Of a DNA stretch of 7,040 nt, positions 1 through 4,598 are shown piece by piece (position 1 is the first letter of the stretch; the number at the start of each line of letters is the position of its first letter). Under the pieces are notes generated by a model. That model did not search any database. It was not told the DNA's origin and was given only the letters and a program-made list of their open reading frames with translations. A program made the position numbers and the translations under genes. This DNA comes from Flavobacteriales bacterium. GTDB taxonomy: Bacteria > Bacteroidota > Bacteroidia > NS11-12g > UBA955. The stretch lies in the NCBI GenBank assembly GCA_947464515.1, contig CANHXF010000088.1, forward strand, positions 1 to 7,040, written 5' to 3'.

Positions 1-49
1 CCATTCGCATTTTAAATCTAACAAAACGAGAAAAGTGCAAAACCCCATA

Positions 50-88
50 AAACAAATAAACCGTTGCAGAACAACGGTTTATTTGTTT
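50..88. terminator. Bidirectional intrinsic terminator downstream of tRNA-Ser
   Basis: A perfect 17-bp inverted repeat has arms at 50-66 and 72-88 around the 5-nt loop CAGAA. The GC-rich core CCGTTG/CAACGG sits next to the loop, and the outer part of the stem is T-rich on the 3' side (TTTATTTGTTT) on both strands. It can therefore end tRNA-Ser transcription coming from the right on the minus strand, and any plus-strand transcript arriving from the left of the window. The form fits a Rho-independent terminator; direction and efficiency are inferred. Confidence 0.85.
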
Positions 89-112
89 CGGAAGCGATGA
101 AACTTCCTTTTG

Positions 113-199
113 CGGTGAGGGGGGGATTCGAACCCCCGGAACAGTTTCCCGTTCGTCAGTTTAGCAAACTGGTGGTTTAAGCCACTCACCCACCTCACC
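113..199 (-). tRNA. tRNA-Ser (anticodon GCU)
   Basis: This 87-nt class II tRNA decodes AGC/AGU serine codons. Read on the minus strand, the acceptor stem is GGTGAGG (199-193) paired with CCTCACC (120-114), and the discriminator base is G at 113. The anticodon loop is TTGCTAA, giving anticodon GCT. The long variable arm typical of serine tRNAs forms a 6-bp stem GAACGG/CTGTTC (one G-U pair) capped by a GAAA loop. The T-loop GTTCGAATC is intact. The top pair of the anticodon stem (27-43) is a C-A mismatch. The bases after the discriminator are CAA, so CCA is not encoded and must be added by the CCA-adding enzyme, as is usual in Bacteroidota. A terminator follows at 50-88 and a consensus promoter precedes it at 210-240. 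Confidence 0.97.
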
Positions 200-209
200 A
201 ATGGGGCTG

Positions 210-240
210 CAAATATAGTATTATCGAAATTCGTTTACAA
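210..240 (-). promoter_or_regulatory. Bacteroidota-type promoter of tRNA-Ser
   Basis: On the minus strand TTG (240-238) is separated by 20 nt from TATATTTG (217-210), an exact match to the Bacteroidota -7 consensus TAnnTTTG with the usual -33 TTG spacing. Transcription would start about 5-7 nt downstream, near 203-205, only a few bases ahead of the mature tRNA 5' end at 199. Position, consensus and spacing agree; the start site itself is inferred. Confidence 0.75.
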
Positions 241-285
241 GTGCATCGACCAAAGTTTTTTGTGAAATTCCCAAATCTTTCTCCG

Positions 286-315
286 TTCAAATGCCAAAAC
301 GATTCAGTATTTTTG
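286..315 (+). promoter_or_regulatory. Bacteroidota-type promoter of the thrS cluster
   Basis: TATTTTTG at 308-315 matches the -7 consensus TAnnTTTG exactly. A one-mismatch -33 element, TTC (expected TTG), lies at 286-288 with a 19-nt spacer. Transcription would start near 320, giving a leader of roughly 20 nt before the ATG at 342, which is too short for a T-box or other large leader. The promoter lies inside the reading frame that extends upstream to an ATG at 291, which argues against that earlier start. Confidence 0.55.
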
Positions 316-341
316 TAGCCCTTATTGAAAAATTGAAACGT

Positions 342-2267
342 ATGCAAATCAACATCACCTTCCCAGACGGCGCCGTTCGCAGCTACCCCAGTGGATCTTC
401 AGCCATGGATGTGGCCCTGTCGATCAGCGAGGGCCTTGCACGTAACGTGCTCGCCGCCAAAGTGGACAAGGAAGTCTGGGATGCCAGTCGGCCTATTACA
501 ACAGACGTTGCCTTGCAATTGCTTACGTGGAAAGACAAGGAAGGTCAGCAGACCTATTGGCACTCGAGTGCACACTTAATGGCGGAAGCGCTAGAAGCAT
601 TGTATCCGGGTGTGAAGTTGGCGATCGGTCCAGCGGTTGACAGTGGTTTTTATTACGATGTAGATTTTGGAGATCAGCATTTTTCATCTGAGTCTTTCGA
701 GGCTTTGGAAAAAAAGATGTTGGAATTGGCGAAAAATAACAGCGTCTTTGTAAGAAAAGATGTTTCAAAAGCCGATGCTACTGCCTATTTTACCTCAAAA
801 GGCGATCCCTATAAATTGGAATTGATCCAAGATTTGGCAGATGGAAGCATCACATTTTATGAGCAGGGCAATTTTACCGATTTATGTCGTGGCCCACACA
901 TCCCTCATACCGGACATATCAAAGCAGTTAAATTGCTGAATACCGCCGGTGCATATTGGAGAGGAAACGAAAAGAACAAACAGTTAACAAGAATATACGG
1001 AGTAACCTTCCCTAAGAAGTCGGAGTTGGATGAGCACTTGGAGCGCATGGAAGAGGCGAAGAAGCGCGATCACCGTAAGTTGGGTAAGGAGTTAGAAATT
1101 TATACGTTTGATGACGATGTCGGTCCAGGATTGCCACTTTGGTTGCCTAACGGTGGTATCATCATTGAAGCCTTGGAAACGTATGCCAAGAAAACGGAGA
1201 AAGAGGCGGGGTATCAGCGTGTGAAATCGCCGCACATCGCCAAGGAAAGCATGTACTTGAAGAGTGGACACTTACCTTATTATGCAGATAGTATGTTCCC
1301 TCCCATGGAAATTGATGGGGAGAAGTATTATCTCAAGGCGATGAACTGTCCTCACCACCACAAGATTTATAAGGCTTTGCCGCATACTTACAAGGAATTG
1401 CCTTTGCGTTTTGCTGAATACGGTACTTGTTATCGCTACGAGCAGAGCGGTGAGTTGTTTGGTCTGATGCGGGTGCGCAGTTTACAAATGAACGATGCAC
1501 ACATTTATTGCACCGAAGCACAGTTTGAGGAAGAATTCAAAGGGGTGAATGCCTTGTATTTGAAATATTTCGAGAAGTTTGGTATCGATAAGTATGTGAT
1601 GCGATTCTCTAAGCACAATCCGGAGAAGTTGGGTAAGAAGTACATCGACATGCCAGAATTGTGGGAGAAGACAGAAAACATGGTGCGTCGCGTCTTGCAA
1701 AGCATGGGCGTGAGCTATGTAGAAGTAGAAGATGAAGCGGCGTTCTACGGACCCAAAATTGATATTCAGGTTTGGAGTGCAATTGGACGTGAATTCACGT
1801 TGGCAACAAATCAGGTGGATTTTGCGCAAGCGGAAAGATTTGATTTGAGTTATATCAACGAGAAAAATGAGAAGGAGAGGCCCATTATCATTCACCGGGC
1901 GCCATTGAGCACGCATGAGCGTTTCATTGGTTTCTTGCTAGAACACTATGCTGGAAATTTCCCAACTTGGTTGGCTCCAAAACAGGTGGTGATATTGCCA
2001 ATTAGCGATAAATTTACAGATTACGCACAAGAGGTTGTAAATTTCTTAAAAAAGCACGATATTCGCGCCTCCTTGGACACTCGGGCCGAGAAAGCGGGCA
2101 AGAAAATCCGCGACGCCGAAATCGCCAAAATCCCTTACATGTTAATTGTAGGAGAGAAGGAAGCCAACGAACAGCAAGTATCAGTTCGGAAGCACGGCGG
2201 TCTCGATTTGGGTACCATGGGAATTCAGCAACTAGCTGATATATTAATAGATGAAACCAGGATATAG
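342..2267 (+). CDS. thrS: Threonyl-tRNA synthetase
   Basis: This cytoplasmic class II synthetase joins threonine to tRNA-Thr using ATP and edits mischarged Ser-tRNA-Thr. At 641 aa it matches the E. coli enzyme (642 aa). Domains in order are TGS (about 1-62), the editing domain with H74, H78, C182 and H186 (the E. coli editing residues are H73, H77, C182, H186), the catalytic core, and a C-terminal anticodon-binding domain (from about 540, WLAPKQVVILP). The zinc ligands are visible as C336 in NCPHHH, H387 in NDAHIYC and H518 in IIHRA. Class II motif 2 is the RFAEYGTCYRYE region. The frame runs back to an ATG at 291, but I choose 342: it gives MQINITFPDG, a normal TGS start, and a good -7 promoter element at 308-315 lies between the two ATGs. 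There is no Shine-Dalgarno sequence, only A-rich DNA, as usual in Bacteroidota. The 3' end overlaps infC by 17 nt, suggesting translational coupling. Confidence 0.97.
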   Translation: MQINITFPDGAVRSYPSGSSAMDVALSISEGLARNVLAAKVDKEVWDASRPITTDVALQLLTWKDKEGQQTYWHSSAHLMAEALEALYPGVKLAIGPAVDSGFYYDVDFGDQHFSSESFEALEKKMLELAKNNSVFVRKDVSKADATAYFTSKGDPYKLELIQDLADGSITFYEQGNFTDLCRGPHIPHTGHIKAVKLLNTAGAYWRGNEKNKQLTRIYGVTFPKKSELDEHLERMEEAKKRDHRKLGKELEIYTFDDDVGPGLPLWLPNGGIIIEALETYAKKTEKEAGYQRVKSPHIAKESMYLKSGHLPYYADSMFPPMEIDGEKYYLKAMNCPHHHKIYKALPHTYKELPLRFAEYGTCYRYEQSGELFGLMRVRSLQMNDAHIYCTEAQFEEEFKGVNALYLKYFEKFGIDKYVMRFSKHNPEKLGKKYIDMPELWEKTENMVRRVLQSMGVSYVEVEDEAAFYGPKIDIQVWSAIGREFTLATNQVDFAQAERFDLSYINEKNEKERPIIIHRAPLSTHERFIGFLLEHYAGNFPTWLAPKQVVILPISDKFTDYAQEVVNFLKKHDIRASLDTRAEKAGKKIRDAEIAKIPYMLIVGEKEANEQQVSVRKHGGLDLGTMGIQQLADILIDETRI

Positions 2268-2805
2268 CAGAAGACCGTTCGTAAAGAAAGAGGCTCTCCA
2301 CAAGATCAATGAGCTAATTACCGCTGCCAATGTGCGGGTGGTAGGAGAGCACATGCCTGTGGATGTTTACCCCACAGCCAAGGCTTTGGAAGTTGCCTAT
2401 GAATTGGGATTGGACCTGGTGGAAATCTCTCCACAAGCCGATCCTCCAGTTTGTAAAATTGTAGATTACAAGAAATTCTTGTATGAGCAAAAGAAAAAAC
2501 AAAAGGAAATCAAAGCAAATGCAGTGAAGCAAGAGGTGAAGGAGATTCGTTTCGGTCCAAATACAGACGAACACGATATCGATTTCAAAATCAAGCACTC
2601 AAAGCATTTCTTGGAGCAAGGACATAAAGTACGTGCCTACGTGTTTTTTAGAGGTCGTACCATTATCTACAAGCAACGTGGTATCGATTTGTTGATGGGT
2701 TATGCAAATGTATTGATCGACGAAGGATACGCTAAGTTAGAGTCGGAGCCCAAAGAAGAAGGAAAAAAGGTTGCCATCATTTTGGCACCAAAAGTTAAAA
2801 AATAA
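2251..2805 (+). CDS. infC: Translation initiation factor IF-3
   Basis: IF-3 binds the 30S subunit, keeps it apart from 50S and checks start-codon and initiator-tRNA pairing. The 184-aa product matches the family (E. coli 180 aa). The N-domain (about 13-80) includes INELITAANVRVVG and DLVEISPQADPPVCKI. A lysine-rich helical linker (about 80-97, YEQKKKQKEIKA) leads to the C-domain with KEIRFGPNTDEHD, KVRAYVFFRGR and the closing AIILAPK. The start is well fixed: the codon directly before the ATG at 2251 is an in-frame TAG (2248-2250), and the next Met lies inside the N-domain. The gene starts inside thrS, 17 nt before the thrS stop ends, so its translation is probably coupled to thrS. It begins with ATG, so the rare AUU start used for infC autoregulation in E. 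coli is absent here. The next gene, rpmI, is 26 nt downstream. Confidence 0.98.
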   Translation: MKPGYSRRPFVKKEALHKINELITAANVRVVGEHMPVDVYPTAKALEVAYELGLDLVEISPQADPPVCKIVDYKKFLYEQKKKQKEIKANAVKQEVKEIRFGPNTDEHDIDFKIKHSKHFLEQGHKVRAYVFFRGRTIIYKQRGIDLLMGYANVLIDEGYAKLESEPKEEGKKVAIILAPKVKK

Positions 2806-2831
2806 ACGTTTAAAAAATAAGAATTCAGGAT

Positions 2832-3032
2832 ATGCCTAAAATGAAGACCAATTCCAGCGCCAAAAAAAGGTTCACAGTAACCGGATCTGGAAAAGTAAAA
2901 AGAGCGAAAGCATTCAAAAATCACATTTTGACCAAGAAATCAACCAAGCGTAAGCGCGCTTTGGGTAATGATGCGATTGTTGATGTTACAAACATGAGCA
3001 ACGTTAAATTCATGCTTCGCATCGGAAAATAA
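2832..3032 (+). CDS. rpmI: 50S ribosomal protein bL35
   Basis: This small basic protein (66 aa, a normal length of about 65) belongs to the large ribosomal subunit. The family signature MPKMKT-SSAKKRF stands at residues 1-13, followed by TGSGKVKRAKAFKNHILTKK and the conserved end NVKFMLRIGK. It is rich in Lys and Arg, as expected for an rRNA-binding protein. It lies 26 nt after infC in an A-rich gap with no promoter match and no clear Shine-Dalgarno sequence, so it is very probably read from the thrS-infC transcript. The gap to rplT (75 nt) is longer and may carry RNA structure. Confidence 0.98.
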   Translation: MPKMKTNSSAKKRFTVTGSGKVKRAKAFKNHILTKKSTKRKRALGNDAIVDVTNMSNVKFMLRIGK

Positions 3033-3055
3033 TTAAAACAAACTTTGGCCGGAGC

Positions 3056-3071
3056 ACAAAAGCGCCTTTGT
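3056..3071 (+). other. Small hairpin in the rpmI-rplT gap
   Basis: Within the 75-nt gap (3033-3107), ACAAA (3056-3060) and TTTGT (3067-3071) can pair around the loop AGCGCC. Only 5 AU-rich pairs form apart from one G-C, so stability is marginal. There is no U-tract, so it is not a terminator. bL20 is known to repress its own operon by binding leader RNA in E. coli and Bacillus, so this gap is where such a site could lie, but I see no recognisable copy of those leaders. Confidence 0.25.
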
Positions 3072-3107
3072 AATAGATCGCCGCTCAAGCCACTAAACTA
3101 AAATAAT

Positions 3108-3458
3108 ATGCCAAGATCCGTCAACCACGTCGCGAGTAAAGCTCGCCGCAAAAAGACCCTCAAACTCGCCAAAGGTTACTTTGGTCGTCGTAAAAACGTT
3201 TGGACCGTTGCCAAAAACGCAGTAGAAAAAGGTTTAACCTATGCCTACCGTGACCGCCGTGTTAAGAAACGCGAATTCCGCTCTTTGTGGATCGTGCGTA
3301 TTAACGCTGCTTGTCGTATCAACGGTGTTAGTTACAGCAAATTCATGGGTAAGCTTAACAGCAGCGCCCTTGAAATCAACCGCAAAGTCCTAGCCGATTT
3401 GGCTATGAATGATCCAGCCGGCTTCAAAGCTGTCTTCGATCAGATCATGAAAGGATAA
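3108..3458 (+). CDS. rplT: 50S ribosomal protein bL20
   Basis: bL20 binds 23S rRNA early in 50S assembly and in several bacteria also represses its own operon. The 116-aa product has the expected length. The basic N-terminal arm starts MPRSVNHVASKARRKK, followed by LAKGYFGRRKNVWTVAKNAVEKGLTYAYRDRR. The globular part includes FRSLWIVRINAACR and GVSYSKFMGKL, all typical of the family. The start ATG is preceded by the A-rich AAACTAAAATAAT and no Shine-Dalgarno sequence. It is the last gene of the thrS cluster, since a strong terminator follows 27 nt after the stop; pheS and pheT, which follow in some other phyla, are absent. The GC-containing codons of the first third (for example CGT, CGC, CTC, GCC) look slightly different from rpmI, which fits a highly expressed ribosomal protein. 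Confidence 0.98.
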   Translation: MPRSVNHVASKARRKKTLKLAKGYFGRRKNVWTVAKNAVEKGLTYAYRDRRVKKREFRSLWIVRINAACRINGVSYSKFMGKLNSSALEINRKVLADLAMNDPAGFKAVFDQIMKG

Positions 3459-3485
3459 TCAGCGCGCTGATATCAATCATCTTCT

Positions 3486-3519
3486 AAAAATCCCCTCGTT
3501 AACAAACGAGGGGATTTTT
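3486..3519. terminator. Intrinsic terminator after rplT
   Basis: A perfect 15-bp stem has arms at 3486-3500 (AAAAATCCCCTCGTT) and 3505-3519, a loop AACA, and a run of seven T at 3515-3521. It is a textbook Rho-independent terminator for the thrS-infC-rpmI-rplT transcript. The A-run on the left arm gives five U on the opposite strand, so it could also stop minus-strand transcription from the convergent gene ending at 3616. Confidence 0.93.
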
Positions 3520-3537
3520 TTATAGCGTGGAATTAGA

Positions 3538-3561
3538 ATTTGTCAAGTCACAATGACAAAT
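3538..3561. repeat. Inverted repeat in convergent intergenic region
   Basis: ATTTGTCA (3538-3545) and TGACAAAT (3554-3561) form an 8-bp perfect inverted repeat around the 8-nt loop AGTCACAA. It lies between the rplT terminator and the stop of the minus-strand gene. It has no T-tract, so it may only be a 3' UTR structure of the minus-strand transcript. No protein-binding role can be shown. Confidence 0.5.
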
Positions 3562-3570
3562 CCTGGAATG

Positions 3571-3600
3571 CCTCAAATTGAGTACTGTGATAAATTGAGG
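3571..3600 (-). repeat. Imperfect hairpin in the 3' UTR of the minus-strand gene
   Basis: CCTCAA (3571-3576) pairs with TTGAGG (3595-3600). After one A-A mismatch the stem goes on with two more A-T pairs and a G-T pair, leaving a 10-nt loop. It lies 16 nt beyond the stop codon of the secreted-protein gene on the minus strand. No U-run follows it, so if it helps end transcription it is not a classic terminator; it may protect the mRNA 3' end. Confidence 0.45.
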
Positions 3601-3615
3601 GGATTAAAATGAATT

Positions 3616-4524
3616 CTATTTAGAATCCCACAAAGTGTAGGTGCGGATATTTCCTCTCGACTGGAAATTGATGGCCAAAACATCAGAGAAAATGGCCCTT
3701 GAAATAATCTTTTTCGCGGAATTGTATTGATACTCCACCTCGTTGTTTAGTCCAACCCTTTGAATCTCAGATAAGGGCTCAGAGCTATTCGCCGCCGCCG
3801 CTTTTGCATATTCATTGCACTCCTCTAACAAAATTGGTTTTTCATAAACCCCGGCGGCATTCTTGGTGAAAATCTTCACTGTATTTTTAGAGCCCGCAGG
3901 TCGTTCCGTGGTTAAATTTCCCTGTAAGTACATATCCTCACCACTAAATGGAGATCGTACCGGCTTTACCCGAATGTACTCGCCATCCTCACGAATCGTA
4001 TCGTCGCATAAATCAAAAAGATAATTTACATCCTCCATCACCAAACGGCGAATGATTTTTTCGCTGTTCAATCGCATACGCTCCTCATCAAACTTTTCTG
4101 AACTGATCAAATTGGCTGTCGCCTGCTTGGAAATGCCACTCAATAACGCATCCCTAAAAATTGTCCAGTTTACCAATTCTTCCACCGCGCCCCTGCTGTT
4201 GAATTTTACCTGCAATGGCTGCTGCTGAATACTATTCGCTTTTTTCCATGGCTTACCGCCCATCGCATCGCCGTAATAGCCCATCTCAAACGTATTCACG
4301 CCTTCGGTTCTGGAAAAAATCAAAAAACAGGTGTCCAATTTCACATCCAAAAAGAAATCATTCTCGTTGGTAATGTACTCTTGGGTAATGAGTTGATAAA
4401 CAAATTTTTGCTTATTATAAATCGTAGAAACGGGGTAGAGGGTATCTGTCGTTGTCTCGGCCATCCCAGTAGAAGCCTGGACAGGAGCAAAAAGTATACT
4501 GAGTGCGGTGAATAGAAAAGTCAT
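3616..4524 (-). CDS. Predicted secreted protein of unknown function
   Basis: I do not recognise the family. From the ATG at 4524 the product has 302 aa. Residues 1-17 look like the hydrophobic core and cleavage site of a type I signal peptide (FLFTALSILFAPVQA, cut after VQA), with no lipobox Cys, so the mature protein is probably periplasmic or secreted. The signal lacks any Lys or Arg before the core, which is unusual. The mature part alternates beta-like stretches with a charged helical segment (about 143-175, KFDEERMRLNSEKIIRRLVMEDV). Cysteines are at 66, 173 and 236. VKFNSRGAVEELVNW (about 106-120) resembles segments common in secreted Bacteroidota proteins, but this is only an impression. 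A TTG at 4536 would add four residues and still no charge. It lies 67 nt after clpB on the same strand and converges on rplT. A weak promoter candidate is at 4565-4598. Confidence 0.8.
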   Translation of the reverse strand: MTFLFTALSILFAPVQASTGMAETTTDTLYPVSTIYNKQKFVYQLITQEYITNENDFFLDVKLDTCFLIFSRTEGVNTFEMGYYGDAMGGKPWKKANSIQQQPLQVKFNSRGAVEELVNWTIFRDALLSGISKQATANLISSEKFDEERMRLNSEKIIRRLVMEDVNYLFDLCDDTIREDGEYIRVKPVRSPFSGEDMYLQGNLTTERPAGSKNTVKIFTKNAAGVYEKPILLEECNEYAKAAAANSSEPLSEIQRVGLNNEVEYQYNSAKKIISRAIFSDVLAINFQSRGNIRTYTLWDSK

Positions 4525-4563
4525 GTTAGGGTTCAAAGACGACCTACCCTTGCAAATCGTTTG

Positions 4564-4583
4564 CCAAAGATGTTAAACTTTGG
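4564..4583 (-). repeat. Inverted repeat between clpB and the secreted-protein gene
   Basis: CCAAAG (4564-4569) and CTTTGG (4578-4583) form a 6-bp perfect inverted repeat around an 8-nt loop, 8 nt beyond the clpB stop on the minus strand. A neighbouring short palindrome, GCAAA-tcg-TTTGC (4552-4564), shares its edge. With no T-run it is a poor terminator, and some read-through from clpB into the next gene is plausible. Confidence 0.4.
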
Positions 4584-4598
4584 TTTAGGGCTTACAAA
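4565..4598 (-). promoter_or_regulatory. Weak promoter candidate for the secreted-protein gene
   Basis: On the minus strand TTTG (4598-4595) lies 22 nt before CATCTTTG (4572-4565), which is one base off the TAnnTTTG consensus. A start near 4556-4560 would leave a leader of about 35 nt to the ATG at 4524. The -33 element overlaps the clpB stop codon, and the -7 element overlaps the inverted repeat 4564-4583. The match is imperfect and may be chance. Confidence 0.3.

Noticed and set aside
1..49. Possible gene ends at the left edge (plus frame stopping at 13-15, or a minus-strand ATG at 46 running out of the window)
   Set aside because: Only 4 and about 15 codons are visible, with no recognisable residues, promoter or ribosome-binding context.
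90..107. Small inverted repeat GGAAG/CTTCC between tRNA-Ser and its terminator
   Set aside because: It has five pairs with an 8-nt loop and no T-run; likely chance or part of the tRNA 3' trailer.
113..199. tRNA-Ser as an integration site for a mobile element
   Set aside because: No repeat of the tRNA 3' end, integrase or phage-like gene is seen in the window, and the neighbours are housekeeping genes.
316..341. T-box or other leader riboswitch for thrS
   Set aside because: The predicted leader is only about 20 nt, and no T-box sequence or terminator/antiterminator pair exists before thrS.
1482..1916. 144-codon minus-strand open frame inside thrS
   Set aside because: It lies wholly antisense to the conserved thrS catalytic core, and its product resembles no family; it is a codon-bias shadow.
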